Origin: Lachnospiraceae bacterium
Lineage (GTDB): Bacteria > Bacillota > Clostridia > Lachnospirales > Lachnospiraceae
Length of the DNA: 37,439 nucleotides
Direction of reading: 5' to 3'
Assembly: GCA_009911195.1 (NCBI GenBank)
Contig: QXWV01000126.1
Location: forward strand, 1 to 37,439
Below, in pieces: positions 9,803-19,110 of the stretch; positions within the stretch are counted from its first letter, which is position 1; every line of letters begins with the position of its first letter. A program made the position numbers and the translations under genes. Below the pieces are notes generated by a model. That model made no database searches. It saw only the letters and a list, made by a program, of their open reading frames with translations, and had not been told where the DNA came from.

Positions 9803-10061
9803 TTTTCTCAAACTCCTTCTCCAGACTTTCATATACTTCATCCGGAATACTCATTTTCAGGGAACGTTCCAGCCCTTTGTTTTTCCTCGCCCGCTTCAAG
9901 CATTCGCTTGTCATGCAAAGATACGCCCCTCTCCCGTTTTTTCTGCCTGTTTTATCCAGGGTAATGTTTCCTTCCGCTGTTTTCAACACGCGCATCATTT
10001 CTTTCTTGCTTTTCATTTCCGAGCACCCGACACATTGCCTCAAAGGGATTTTTTTTGCCAT
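9795..10061 (-). CDS. rnpM: YlxR / RnpM RNase P modulator
   Basis: An 88-residue basic RNA-binding protein of the YlxR (DUF448) family. The diagnostic LRQCVGCSEMKSKKEMMRV and GRGAYLCMTSECLKRARK segments are present, with three conserved cysteines. The B. subtilis homologue has been reported to bind RNase P RNA and modulate its activity, hence the name RnpM. A purine-rich GGAGG site lies upstream of the ATG. It sits between nusA and ylxQ, as in nearly all Firmicutes. Confidence 0.9.
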   Translation of the reverse strand: MAKKIPLRQCVGCSEMKSKKEMMRVLKTAEGNITLDKTGRKNGRGAYLCMTSECLKRARKNKGLERSLKMSIPDEVYESLEKEFEKNE

Positions 10062-10082
10062 ATGCCCTCCTCCCCTCCAAAA

Positions 10083-11438
10083 TTACTCTTCCGTCAGGTC
10101 TTCATCCACATCTTCTTCCAAACTGCCCTCTTCGTCGGAATCTTCTTCCGGCATTTCTTCCCAGCTTCCTTCTTCGTTAAAATCTTCTTCCGGCATTTCT
10201 TCCCAGCTTCCTTCTTCGTTGAATCCTTCTTCCGGCATTTCTTCCCAGCTTCCTTCCTCGTTGAATCCTTCTTCTGAAGCCTCTTCCCAGCCTTCTTCTC
10301 CTACTGGCGAACCAACGGATTCCTCCCCATATTCTTCTTCGTATTCGTCCTCATCGTACTCTTCATAATCGTCAATGTAGTCTTCATAGCGGAAGCCTGG
10401 TGCATCCTTTGCCTGCGTTTCACTCTTGATATCTATCTTATACCCGGTAAGCCTTGCCGCCAGCCTCGCATTCTGCCCTTCCTTACCAATAGCCAATGAC
10501 AACTGGTAATCCGGCACTACAACCTTCGCCGTCTTTTCATCCGGGTCAGCGAATACCGCAACGATTTTAGCTGGGGATAATGCATTCTGAATCATATTGC
10601 CCGGATTATCATCCCAGTTGATAATATCAATTTTTTCCCCCCGCAGTTCTTCTACAATTGTATTTACCCTTGAACCATTTATTCCTACACAAGCGCCTAC
10701 CGCATCTACATTCGGATTATTTGACCACACCGCCATTTTTGTCCTGCTTCCGGCCTCTCTTGCAATGCTTTTGATTTCCACTGTTCCATCTTTGATTTCC
10801 GTTACTTCGGATTCAAAAAGCCGTTTTACCAGTTCCGGATGGGTACGGCTTACTAAAATGCGGGGACCCTTCGGCGTATTTTTCACTTCCAATATATATA
10901 CCTTGATTCTCTCCGTAGGTTTGAATATCTCGCCTTTTACCTGCTCGCTCTCGTTTAAAATGCCATCTGCTTTCCCCAAGTTGATGCTGATATTCCTTCC
11001 CACATAACGCTGAACAATACCTGTTACTACATCTTTTTCCTTCTCAAAATATTGATTATATATAACACTTCTTTCTTCTTCCCTTATTTTCTGCAGGATA
11101 ACATTTTTTGCATTCTGCGTTGCTATACGGCCAAATTCCTTGGACTTAATTTCCACATGTACAATATCTCCCAACTGTGCCCGTTTAGAAATCTTAAGTG
11201 CATCTTCCAAGTCTATCTGAGTACAGTCATCCTCTACCTCTTCCACCACTTCTTTTTCAGCATAGCATAAAAAATCACAGGTTTCTTTATCAATCTCCAC
11301 CTTGATATTATCCGACTTTCCGAAATGGTTTTTGCAGGCTGTTATCAATGAGTTTTCAATCGCGTCAAATAATGTCTCTTTGCTTATTTCCTTTTCCTTT
11401 TCCAAAATGTCCAATGCTTCCATTAATTCCTTGTTCAT
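10083..11438 (-). CDS. nusA: Transcription termination/antitermination factor NusA, with acidic repeat tail
   Basis: A 451-residue RNA-polymerase-binding factor that stimulates pausing and intrinsic termination. The order is N-terminal RNAP-binding domain (1-125), S1 domain (about 135-200, [15 protein letters not shown]), and tandem KH domains (about 200-345, with CVGINGSRV and [19 protein letters not shown]). The last 80 or so residues are an unusually long acidic tail containing four copies of a 14-residue unit ([14 protein letters not shown] type), encoded by the 42-bp repeats at 10123-10290. E. coli NusA ends in acidic repeat domains of another kind; most Firmicute NusA proteins stop near residue 370, so the tail is an extension. 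Second gene of the rimP operon. Confidence 0.95.
   Translation of the reverse strand: MNKELMEALDILEKEKEISKETLFDAIENSLITACKNHFGKSDNIKVEIDKETCDFLCYAEKEVVEEVEDDCTQIDLEDALKISKRAQLGDIVHVEIKSKEFGRIATQNAKNVILQKIREEERSVIYNQYFEKEKDVVTGIVQRYVGRNISINLGKADGILNESEQVKGEIFKPTERIKVYILEVKNTPKGPRILVSRTHPELVKRLFESEVTEIKDGTVEIKSIAREAGSRTKMAVWSNNPNVDAVGACVGINGSRVNTIVEELRGEKIDIINWDDNPGNMIQNALSPAKIVAVFADPDEKTAKVVVPDYQLSLAIGKEGQNARLAARLTGYKIDIKSETQAKDAPGFRYEDYIDDYEEYDEDEYEEEYGEESVGSPVGEEGWEEASEEGFNEEGSWEEMPEEGFNEEGSWEEMPEEDFNEEGSWEEMPEEDSDEEGSLEEDVDEDLTEE
10123..10290 (-). repeat. Four 42-bp tandem repeats in the nusA 3' end
   Basis: Units at 10123-10164, 10165-10206, 10207-10248 and 10249-10290; the two middle units are nearly identical and the outer ones diverged. 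Each encodes 14 acidic residues. The length is a multiple of three, so copy-number change would keep the frame. Confidence 0.9.
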
Positions 11439-11461
11439 TTTATCCTCATTTCCTTTCTTCG

Positions 11462-11926
11462 TTAAAAATCAATTGCCAATCTTATAATTGCAATATCCGC
11501 TTTCTCAAAAACCAGTTCTTCGCCTTCCGTCACTATTGTTATGGAATTTTCATTATATGATTTCAAGATTCCTTGAAATTCCTTACGTTTCTCAATGGGC
11601 TTATATGTTTTTACTTCCACCTCTTCCCCAAGGCTCTTTTCCAAATGCTTATCCTTCTTCAATGTCCTGCCAAGCCCTGGGCTGCTTACTTCCAAAATAT
11701 ATGCATCCGGAATAAAATCTTCTTCATCCAATACATCCGATAATGCCCTGCTCACCCGTTCACAGTCATTAATGTCCACTCCGCCTGGCTTATCGATATA
11801 GACCCTTAAGTAAAAATCACTTCCTTCCTTCACATACTCCACATCGTAAATCTCCACGCCTGCCTTTTCTACTATAGGTATAAGAAGCTTTTCCGTGCTG
11901 TTTTCATACGTTTCCCTTTTAGACAT
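11462..11926 (-). CDS. rimP: Ribosome maturation factor RimP
   Basis: A 154-residue 30S maturation protein, first gene of the nusA-infB operon. Recognised by GVEIYDVEYVKEGSDFYLRVYIDK, the DCERVSRALSDVLDEED segment and YILEVSSPGLGRTLKK. The start is placed at the MSKRETYE methionine (11926); a GTG at 11950 is in frame with an AGGA 11 bases upstream and cannot be excluded. The promoter lies at 12024-12052, with an intrinsic terminator between it and the gene. Confidence 0.92.
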   Translation of the reverse strand: MSKRETYENSTEKLLIPIVEKAGVEIYDVEYVKEGSDFYLRVYIDKPGGVDINDCERVSRALSDVLDEEDFIPDAYILEVSSPGLGRTLKKDKHLEKSLGEEVEVKTYKPIEKRKEFQGILKSYNENSITIVTEGEELVFEKADIAIIRLAIDF

Positions 11927-11966
11927 CCTTCTGTTTATTCCTTTCCCCACCAGTTTCTATTCCTGC

Positions 11967-11993
11967 AAAAAGAGTGGACTCGCAAGTCCACTC
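11967..11993 (-). terminator. Intrinsic terminator in the rimP-nusA-infB leader (candidate attenuator)
   Basis: Minus strand: GAGTGGACT, loop TGCG, AGTCCACTC, then TTTTTGC. The 9-bp perfect stem with a short, interrupted U tract lies about 25-50 bases after the predicted transcription start at 12017 and before the rimP start. Every operon transcript must read through it. Confidence 0.75.
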
Positions 11994-12023
11994 CAATTAA
12001 CGGTAACATATTATCTTTCTAAT

Positions 12024-12052
12024 ACTATAGCACTGACGATTGGAAAATGCAA
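12024..12052 (-). promoter_or_regulatory. rimP: Promoter of the rimP-nusA-infB operon
   Basis: Minus strand TTGCAT (12052-12047), 17-base spacer, TATAGT (12029-12024). Good sigma-A match, correctly placed upstream of the leader terminator and rimP. Confidence 0.7.
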
Positions 12053-12060
12053 GGGAAATT

Positions 12061-12100
12061 TTGAAGAGTTCGTTTCAAGTTTGAAGATTTCGTTTCAGCT
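12061..12100 (+). repeat. Two tandem 20-bp repeats between divergent promoters
   Basis: 12061-12080 and 12081-12100 share 17 of 20 bases (TTGAAGAGTTCGTTTCAAGT type). Each carries TTGAA...TTCA-like half-sites. They sit just upstream of the rimP -35 box and about 65 bases upstream of the tRNA promoter, so a regulator or UP-like role is possible but unproven. Confidence 0.6.
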
Positions 12101-12166
12101 TCAAGGGGATTATAGTTAAAAATTTACCTATTTTTACATATAAATAAAAAAAACAGAAAAAAACAC

Positions 12167-12195
12167 TTGCATTATTTCGTATTTTATAATAGAAT
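12167..12195 (+). promoter_or_regulatory. Promoter of tRNA-Glu
   Basis: TTGCAT (12167-12172), 17-base spacer, TAGAAT (12190-12195), about 46 bases before the mature tRNA 5' end. An A-rich tract lies upstream. Confidence 0.6.
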
Positions 12196-12241
12196 AATCA
12201 AGTCGGCAGTTGAAACAAGAAATATTACTGTCAATTCATAT

Positions 12242-12313
12242 GGCTCGTTGGTCAAGCGGTCAAGACGCCGCCCTCTCACGGCGGAAACAGGGGTTCGATT
12301 CCCCTACGAGCTG
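12242..12313 (+). tRNA. tRNA-Glu (anticodon CTC)
   Basis: Cloverleaf reads directly: acceptor GGCTCGT with ACGAGCT (first pair G-U), D arm GTC/GAC, anticodon stem CCGCC/GGCGG with loop CTCTCAC giving anticodon CTC, T arm GGGG-TTCGATT-CCCC, discriminator G. The 3' CCA is not encoded. It decodes GAG. It is a single tRNA with its own promoter and terminator, opposite in strand to all neighbours. Confidence 0.93.
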
Positions 12314-12349
12314 TTGACTGTTTTTAATTTTAAGAACAGCCCAACCCGG

Positions 12350-12396
12350 AAAAATTCTCTTAGTCCAGCATTTATGCAGGCTTTGAGAATTTTTTT
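12350..12396 (+). terminator. Bidirectional terminator between tRNA-Glu and the lipoprotein gene
   Basis: AAAAATTCTC (12350-12359) pairs with GAGAATTTTT (12385-12394), with a smaller GCAT/ATGC stem in the loop and T residues after the stem in either direction. It would end the tRNA transcript on the plus strand and the polC-lipoprotein transcript on the minus strand. Confidence 0.65.
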
Positions 12397-12422
12397 GTTG
12401 GAATGGGTATTTACCCGGCTTT

Positions 12423-13238
12423 TTATTCCATTGGAACAATCAGGCTCTCCAGCTCCTCACGGTATTCGGGCGCAATATCAAGAGGGATTGTTCCTGATGA
12501 CATGATTTCAATGCCAAGCAGCAACGAAAGATTCCCTCCCAATTGTAAATTATACCATTTTCCTTCATATTCCACCGTGTCAAAACAAAGTGCGTATTGG
12601 CTTTCCCCAATTTCTATAACAGCCATTCTGCTCACAATCTGATTTGCCCCGTATTCCGCAGCAATCCTGGCCAGATTTTCCCCATTTGCTTCCGAACCGT
12701 ATAATTCGTTCGCCGATTCAGGAGGGATAAAGCCGTTCAGTTTAATGGAGCTAAAATCCATCGAAGCTAACTGTCCTGTTAATTGTTCCAAAAATTCTTT
12801 TTGCTCTGATTCTGTCTTCAATATTTGCGGCTCATTGAAATTCGCAGATATCTTATTAAGCGCCAAATACTGATACCGAATATAATTTATAATCTCGCTT
12901 TTTCGTTTTTCAATATTTAAGTCTCTGGTAATATCGTTGGCAGCAGGCCACTGGGCTTGCTGCAACTGGTAAGCCTGCATCCATTCCAAATACGAATGCA
13001 AATCAAAATTATCCACATACTGTTCTATCGCAAAAGTACTTACCATCTGGTTTAAGTCATTTTCTTTCAGTCCCTCTATATAGGCCGCCACAGCATGCTC
13101 TGGCGACTCATAGCCTTCTGATTCTGCCGTGGCATCGGCCTTCCCCATTACATTCCCGGATGTCTTTCCACAGGCAAAAAGGCCGGCAGCACCAAATAAC
13201 AAAACGATTAAAAAGATTAGTTTCTTCCTCATTTTCAT
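12423..13238 (-). CDS. Predicted lipoprotein of unknown function
   Basis: A 271-residue exported lipoprotein. An Arg/Lys-rich start and hydrophobic stretch end in the lipobox GLFAC near residue 23, so the mature protein should be anchored to the outer face of the membrane. The rest is mostly helical and soluble, with a DUF5105-like flavour (ESPEHAVAAYIEGLKENDLNQMVSTF, then a C-terminal beta-rich EGKWYNLQLGG segment). No catalytic motif seen. The start MKMRKKL at 13238 has GAGGGG four bases upstream; 13232 and 13259 are alternatives. The gene begins 26 bases after polC and is probably co-transcribed with it. Confidence 0.75.
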   Translation of the reverse strand: MKMRKKLIFLIVLLFGAAGLFACGKTSGNVMGKADATAESEGYESPEHAVAAYIEGLKENDLNQMVSTFAIEQYVDNFDLHSYLEWMQAYQLQQAQWPAANDITRDLNIEKRKSEIINYIRYQYLALNKISANFNEPQILKTESEQKEFLEQLTGQLASMDFSSIKLNGFIPPESANELYGSEANGENLARIAAEYGANQIVSRMAVIEIGESQYALCFDTVEYEGKWYNLQLGGNLSLLLGIEIMSSGTIPLDIAPEYREELESLIVPME

Positions 13239-13264
13239 CCTTCCCCTCATATTATACAAATTGA

Positions 13265-16200
13265 TTATGATACAAAGTCAAACAAACTGATTTGGTTGGA
13301 TTCCGGCAGATTTCCAAGCAGATTCAGCTCTGACATCAAATCCACAATCGTCTTGGAAACTTTAGCCCTCTGCCTGAAATCATCTTTTGATAAAAACGGG
13401 CCATCTTTGGCGGCTTCCACAATGGAATCCGCTGCCTTCTCCCCTAAACCATCGATACTGTTCAAGGATGGCATCAGCTTTCCGTCCACAATCTGAAAAT
13501 TTCTGGAATGGGCGGAAAAAATATCAATGGGTACGAATTCAAGCCCTCTGGCATACATTTCCTGAACAAGCTTCATATCCCGGTAAGAATCCTGTTCTTT
13601 CTTGGATAAGGTATCCATCCGCTGCTTATAGTCCACCATTACCTTTTCCAAATGCTCCTTCCCCTGGCACATCAGCGCATAGGAAAATGCGGATGCCCGG
13701 ATGCTAAAAAAGGAGGCATAGAAAGCCAAAGGATAATTGATTTTGCAGTATGCGATACGCCATGCCATCATCACATAGGCTGCTGCATGGGCTTTCGGGA
13801 ACATATATTTAATCTTCTTGCAGGACCAAATATACCAATCCGGCACATTTGCTTCCAGCATAGCCTTCTCCATCTCCGGCTTTAGCCCCTTCCCCTTACG
13901 AACGCTTTCCATAATCGTAAACGCAAGGGAGCTTTCCACCCCCATCCCGATTAGGTATACCATAATATCATCCCTGGTGCAGATTGCCGTGGAAATCGTT
14001 GCCTTCCCTTCCTGAATCAATGTTTGGGCATTCCCCAGCCACACATCCGTACCGTGGGCAAGACCTGCAATACGGACCAAGTCCGAAAAAGCCTGGGGCT
14101 TAGTATCAATTAGCATCTGCATAGCAAATTCCGTACCAAATTCCGGAATCCCCAAAGCGCCCAGCTTACAGCCCCCGATTTGCTCTGGCACAATCCCCAA
14201 AGCTTCTGTATTTTTAAACAGGGACATCACTTTAGCATCATCCAACGGAATCTTTACCGGGTCGATACCGGTAAGGTCCTGCAGCATACGTATCATCGTA
14301 GGGTCATCATGCCCCAGAATATCCAGCTTCAGCAAATTGTGGTCAATGGAATGGTAATCAAAATGTGTGGTAACAATATCCGTGGCCATATCATTAGCCG
14401 GATGCTGTACCGGAGTGAAGGAATTAATATCCTCCCCCAGCGGCAATACGATAATCCCCCCTGGATGCTGTCCCGTGCTCCGGCGAATACCCGTGCATCC
14501 GGTAACAATCCTGTTAATCTCGCATGTCCGTTTGCGCGCTCCCCTTTCTTCAAAATAATTTTTAACATAGCCAAAGGCCGTCTTATCCGCCAGCGTTCCG
14601 ATTGTCCCTGCCCGGTAAGTCTGCCCGGCTCCAAAAATAACCTCCGTATACTTATGTGCCTTGCTCTGGTACTCACCAGAAAAATTAAGGTCGATATCGG
14701 GTTCTTTATCCCCCTTAAATCCAAGGAATGTTTCAAAGGGGATATCAAATCCGTCCTTTTTCAAGGCAGCCCCGCAGACTGGGCATTCCTTATCCGGCAT
14801 ATCGCAGCCCGCTTTCCCTGCAAAAGCTTTCACTTCATCCGAGTCAAAGTCGCTGTAATGGCATTCCTCGCAATAATAGTGGGGGCTTAACGGATTTACC
14901 TCCGTAATACCCGCCATCGTAGCCACAAAGGAAGAGCCAACAGAGCCTCGTGAGCCTACCAGATATCCATCTTCCACCGATTTCCACACCAATTTTTGGG
15001 CAATAATATACATCACCGCGAATCCATTGGTAATGATGGAATTCAGCTCCCTTTTCAAACGCTGCTCCACAATCTCCGGCAATATTTCGCCATAGATTTC
15101 ATGTGCCTTATTATAACATATATCCGTCAATGTCTTATCGCTGTCCTCAATGACAGGGGCGCACTTATCCGGGCGCACTGGCGCTATTGTCTCCACCATA
15201 TCCGCAATCCGGTTCGTATTGGTAATCACAACTTTTTCCGCCATATCGCTTCCCAGATAGGCGAATTCTTCCAGCATTTCCTCCGTTGTCCTCAAATATA
15301 GGGGCGCTTGTTCATCCGAGTCAGCAAAGCCCTTTCCCGCCATAATAATCCGGCGGTAAATCTCATCCTCCGGGTCAAGGAAGTGCACATCGCAGGTGGC
15401 CACCACCGGCTTATTAAACTGCTCCCCCAATTCTACAATCTTCCTATTGAAATTTTCAATATCTTCCATGGAATTTACATTACGTACCCTCTCGGATGCA
15501 ATCATAAATTTGTTATTTCCCGTAGGCTGTATCTCCAGATAGTCATAGAAGTTCACCAGCCTGGCAATTTCCGCATCGGCTTTTCCGTCCAGCAATGCCT
15601 GGTAAAGCTCCCCGGCTTCGCAGGCGCTGCCTACAATCAGCCCCTCCCTATACTTCATCAAAAGGCTTTTGGGAACCCTGGGCCTTTTGCTATAATAAAT
15701 CAGGTGGGATTCGGAAACCAGCCGGTAGAGATTCACCCTTCCCGTATCGTTTTTTGCCAGAATGATTGCATGGTAGGAAGGCAGTTTTTTCACAATATCC
15801 GGGCTGGAAGCCCCCATTTTATTTACCTCTTTCAGGTCATAAGCCCCCGCTTCCTGCAGCATGGGGATAAACTTTACAAAAATCTCTGCGGTTGCTTCCG
15901 CATCGTCCACCGCCCGGTGATGGTTTTCCAGGGAAATACCCAAAGTCTTTGCCACCGCGTCCAAAGTATGCTTTGCCTGATGGGGCAGGAGCATCCTGGC
16001 TATCCCCACTGTATCCACATAGGTAAATTCCCTGGGAAGCCCCAGCCTGGCCGCATTTTCCAGAATGAAGCTCATATCAAAGTTGGCATTATGGGCTACC
16101 AGCACCGCATCTTTACAAAAATCCAAAAATTGTGGAAGCACCTGGTCAATCATCGGGGAATCCATCACCATTTCATCTTGTATCCCTGTCAGCTTTTCAA

Positions 16201-17866
16201 TTTCCAGGGGTATGGGCGTATCCGGGTTTACAAAACTGGAGAACCGCCCTGTGATTTCCCCTCTTTCCACTTTCACCGCGCCTATTTCAATAATCCTGTT
16301 TTGGATAGGGGAAAAACCGGTTGTTTCTATATCAAAAACTACAAAAGTACTATCCAGGCCCTGTCCCTTATCCCCGGTCACGATTTCTTTTAAATCATCC
16401 ACCAGATAAGCTTCCATCCCATAAATCACCTTAAAGAAATCCTGCTTATCCGGATTAGCATCTCCTGCTTCTTTCCTTTTTGCCTTTTCCCCTTTCCACA
16501 AATCCTCCCACACATGGTTTGCATCCGGAAAAGACTGCACCACTCCATGGTCGGTAATGGCTATGGCCGGATGCCCCCACTGATAAGCCCGTTTTACAAT
16601 ATCTTTCGCTTCCGATACCCCGTCCATATCGCTCATCTTCGTATGGCAATGCAGCTCCACCCTTTTGCGGATACTGTTATCCGACCGACCCGATGTGAAA
16701 TCCGGTATCTTTTTAATACCGTTTATTGAACCAATTGTCAGCTCGTTGTCAAATTTATCAATCACCGCCATTCCCTTTACTTTTACAAAAGAGCCTACCT
16801 TAAGGCTATCCTTCATTTCTTCCGCTTGGTCATTGCTTACAAAAATTTTAAAAGTAAGGGTGTCCGTAAAATCCGTAATATCATAAAAAAAGATTGTTTT
16901 TTCATTTTTAATTTCCCTTTTATCCGTTTTTATGATTTTCCCGCGAATAACTACCTGACCCATTTCCCCGATGATATCTTCGATATTCATCGCAGCCTCG
17001 TCGAAATCCCTTCCATACACTACATCCGGGTTATCCGAACGCTTCACCGCCCTCTTGAAATCACCCCTGTCGGACTCTTTTTTGCCCCGGAAATTGTTCC
17101 TGCTTCCGCCTTCCCTTTGCTTAAGCATACCGCTGCCATGTCCGAATCCTGGCTGTGTGCCTTCCGCTTTTGGCGGTTTTCCTCCTTTTTCCCCTTTGGC
17201 ATTTAAGCTGGCAGCATTTCCGATACTACCTGACGTCTGGATGTCATTGGCCTCTGCAGCCTGTCCCGGAAATGTTTCCCCATGCGTAATCCCTGCAGCC
17301 CGGGCACTGATTTCCGCTACCTGTCTTGCAATTTTAAGTTCATCCTCTTCCTTATGCTTCTCCCCTTTCCCTTCCTTATATATTACCTCAATATTTACCG
17401 AAAAACCGCATCTTTCGTTATATATTTTTTCCAGGACACGGACTAATTCCCCGCTGCGGCTTCTGGCCGGCACCGATTCCTCTATTGTCAATATCATCTT
17501 ATCCTCCTGCGGATAAGAGATATCCCCGTTTTTAAAAAGATTATATTCCACCGGGCTGTACTCCTTTAATTCCAGAAGAATACTGTTCCGGTAAACCTCC
17601 ATCAGTTTTTCCGGGTTATATTGGGAAGAAAGATGATACTTTTCATAAATTTTGACCTTTACCTGAAAAGACGGCAGCATTTTTTCAATGCACCGCTCCG
17701 CCTTCCATATATATTCCTTTTCAATCAGCCGGTCACTGACCATGTACACCCGGAGAAAATCCTTCTTTTTTGTGGCAGAAACCCTTTCCACCATGGCATC
17801 CTCCAAAAACTGCCTTATCTTATCTTCCACTTTCAAAGCCGGAAATACTTCAAAAAATTTTTTCAC
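13265..17866 (-). CDS. polC: DNA polymerase III alpha subunit, Gram-positive PolC type
   Basis: A 1533-residue replicative polymerase with built-in proofreading. Domains in order: N-terminal region, an OB domain near 300 (VIRGKIIKTDKREIKNEK), a PHP domain from about 404 (ELHCHTKMSDMDGV) split by the DEDDh 3'-5' exonuclease at about 505-680 (VVFDIETTGFSP, VAHNANFD, HHRAVDDAEAT), a zinc-binding module near 1000 (CEEC and CPVC pairs), palm catalytic PDIDLNFSGEYQ near 1058, and the tau/clamp-binding C-terminus (QISLFDF clamp-like motif at the very end). The start is a GTG at 17866 with AGGTGG upstream. It sits between ispG (152-base gap) and the lipoprotein gene. Confidence 0.97.
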   Translation of the reverse strand: MKKFFEVFPALKVEDKIRQFLEDAMVERVSATKKKDFLRVYMVSDRLIEKEYIWKAERCIEKMLPSFQVKVKIYEKYHLSSQYNPEKLMEVYRNSILLELKEYSPVEYNLFKNGDISYPQEDKMILTIEESVPARSRSGELVRVLEKIYNERCGFSVNIEVIYKEGKGEKHKEEDELKIARQVAEISARAAGITHGETFPGQAAEANDIQTSGSIGNAASLNAKGEKGGKPPKAEGTQPGFGHGSGMLKQREGGSRNNFRGKKESDRGDFKRAVKRSDNPDVVYGRDFDEAAMNIEDIIGEMGQVVIRGKIIKTDKREIKNEKTIFFYDITDFTDTLTFKIFVSNDQAEEMKDSLKVGSFVKVKGMAVIDKFDNELTIGSINGIKKIPDFTSGRSDNSIRKRVELHCHTKMSDMDGVSEAKDIVKRAYQWGHPAIAITDHGVVQSFPDANHVWEDLWKGEKAKRKEAGDANPDKQDFFKVIYGMEAYLVDDLKEIVTGDKGQGLDSTFVVFDIETTGFSPIQNRIIEIGAVKVERGEITGRFSSFVNPDTPIPLEIEKLTGIQDEMVMDSPMIDQVLPQFLDFCKDAVLVAHNANFDMSFILENAARLGLPREFTYVDTVGIARMLLPHQAKHTLDAVAKTLGISLENHHRAVDDAEATAEIFVKFIPMLQEAGAYDLKEVNKMGASSPDIVKKLPSYHAIILAKNDTGRVNLYRLVSESHLIYYSKRPRVPKSLLMKYREGLIVGSACEAGELYQALLDGKADAEIARLVNFYDYLEIQPTGNNKFMIASERVRNVNSMEDIENFNRKIVELGEQFNKPVVATCDVHFLDPEDEIYRRIIMAGKGFADSDEQAPLYLRTTEEMLEEFAYLGSDMAEKVVITNTNRIADMVETIAPVRPDKCAPVIEDSDKTLTDICYNKAHEIYGEILPEIVEQRLKRELNSIITNGFAVMYIIAQKLVWKSVEDGYLVGSRGSVGSSFVATMAGITEVNPLSPHYYCEECHYSDFDSDEVKAFAGKAGCDMPDKECPVCGAALKKDGFDIPFETFLGFKGDKEPDIDLNFSGEYQSKAHKYTEVIFGAGQTYRAGTIGTLADKTAFGYVKNYFEERGARKRTCEINRIVTGCTGIRRSTGQHPGGIIVLPLGEDINSFTPVQHPANDMATDIVTTHFDYHSIDHNLLKLDILGHDDPTMIRMLQDLTGIDPVKIPLDDAKVMSLFKNTEALGIVPEQIGGCKLGALGIPEFGTEFAMQMLIDTKPQAFSDLVRIAGLAHGTDVWLGNAQTLIQEGKATISTAICTRDDIMVYLIGMGVESSLAFTIMESVRKGKGLKPEMEKAMLEANVPDWYIWSCKKIKYMFPKAHAAAYVMMAWRIAYCKINYPLAFYASFFSIRASAFSYALMCQGKEHLEKVMVDYKQRMDTLSKKEQDSYRDMKLVQEMYARGLEFVPIDIFSAHSRNFQIVDGKLMPSLNSIDGLGEKAADSIVEAAKDGPFLSKDDFRQRAKVSKTIVDLMSELNLLGNLPESNQISLFDFVS

Positions 17867-18018
17867 AAGCCACCTGCCCTATCTGTCTTCGGGAGCGTAC
17901 AGCATATGCTCCGCCTTCCAACATTTTACCAGTTAAATTCCCATTATCTCCACATAATTGCACATTTTCTGCCTGGAAAAATTCTTCCTGGAAGGCTATC
18001 CCTCACAGGCACATACCT

Positions 18019-19110
18019 TTATGGCAAAAATGAAAGCAATTCCTCCTTCAGTGTGGAAAGCAACTCCTCCTCCGGCACTTTTTTTATAACTTCCCCTTTT
18101 TTTATGAGCAGACCTTCCCCTATGCCCCCCGCAATGCCGATATCCGCTTCCTTCGCTTCCCCTGGGCCATTCACACCACATCCCATAACAGCCACTTTAA
18201 GGTCCAGCGGAATATCCTCCACCATCCGCTCCACCTGATTGGCCAGCCCAATTAAATCTATCTTCGTCCTTCCGCAGGTAGGGCAGGAAACTACTTCGAT
18301 GCCGCCTTTTCTAAGCCCAAGCGTGCGCAGAATCAATTTTGCCGATTTCACTTCCTCTACCGGGTCTCCGGTCAGCGATACCCGTATAGTATCCCCAATA
18401 CCCTGGTAGAGGATTACCCCCAATCCGATTCCCGATTTAATATTGCCGCTAAGAAGCGTGCCTGACTCCGTAATGCCCACATGAAGCGGGTAAGTTGTCT
18501 GCTGCGCCAGTATTTCATGAGCCTTAATGCACATCATAACATCGGAAGACTTTATGCTAATTACCAGATTATCATAGCCCAGTTCTTCAATCATCCCTAC
18601 CTTGTCCAAAGCGCTTTCCACAATGCCTTCTGCCGTAACCCCTCCATATTTTTCTACTAATTCCTTCTCCAGGGAGCCGCTGTTAACCCCCACACGGATG
18701 GGGATATTCCTCTCCCTCGCCGCCTTTACCACTGCCGCAACCTTGTCCTTGCCGCCGATATTTCCCGGGTTAATCCTTATCTTATCCGCCCCGTTTTCTA
18801 TCGCAGCCACCGCCATCCTATAATCAAAATGGATATCCGCTACCAGCGGTATAGCTATCTGCTTTTTAATCTCCCTAACCGCCAATGCCGCTTCCATTGT
18901 TGGCACCGTACAACGGATAATCTCACAGCCGGCCTTTTCCAGCCGGTGAATCTGCGCCACTGTAGCTTCTATATCCTCTGTCTGCGTATTGGTCATGGAC
19001 TGTATCAGAACCGGATTCCCTCCCCCAATCGCTTTCCCTCCAATATGCACTACTTTCGTTCCCATTCTATGTAACTGTATTTTATTTTCCTGCACCTTAT
19101 TTTCCAACAC
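18019..19110 (-). CDS. ispG: 4-hydroxy-3-methylbut-2-enyl diphosphate synthase (flavodoxin)
   Basis: A roughly 363-residue [4Fe-4S] enzyme of the MEP isoprenoid pathway that converts MEcPP to HMBPP. The N-terminal TIM barrel shows [24 protein letters not shown] and [10 protein letters not shown]. The C-terminal cluster domain has CPTCGRT and [12 protein letters not shown], supplying the three cysteine ligands, and a conserved glutamate follows. The start is set at a GTG (19110) ten bases after GGAGAGGAGG; an ATG at 19152 is in frame but poorly positioned. Either start overlaps the upstream kinase gene, so translation is coupled. It is normally adjacent to rseP; here the accessory region separates them. 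Confidence 0.93.
   Translation of the reverse strand: MLENKVQENKIQLHRMGTKVVHIGGKAIGGGNPVLIQSMTNTQTEDIEATVAQIHRLEKAGCEIIRCTVPTMEAALAVREIKKQIAIPLVADIHFDYRMAVAAIENGADKIRINPGNIGGKDKVAAVVKAARERNIPIRVGVNSGSLEKELVEKYGGVTAEGIVESALDKVGMIEELGYDNLVISIKSSDVMMCIKAHEILAQQTTYPLHVGITESGTLLSGNIKSGIGLGVILYQGIGDTIRVSLTGDPVEEVKSAKLILRTLGLRKGGIEVVSCPTCGRTKIDLIGLANQVERMVEDIPLDLKVAVMGCGVNGPGEAKEADIGIAGGIGEGLLIKKGEVIKKVPEEELLSTLKEELLSFLP

Noticed and set aside
10123-10290. CRISPR-like regular repeats
   Set aside because: Units are contiguous with no spacers and encode protein in the nusA frame.
15308-16393. Open frame of 361 codons on the plus strand opposite polC
   Set aside because: Antisense shadow of the PolC PHP/exonuclease region; composition is not protein-like and no domain is visible.
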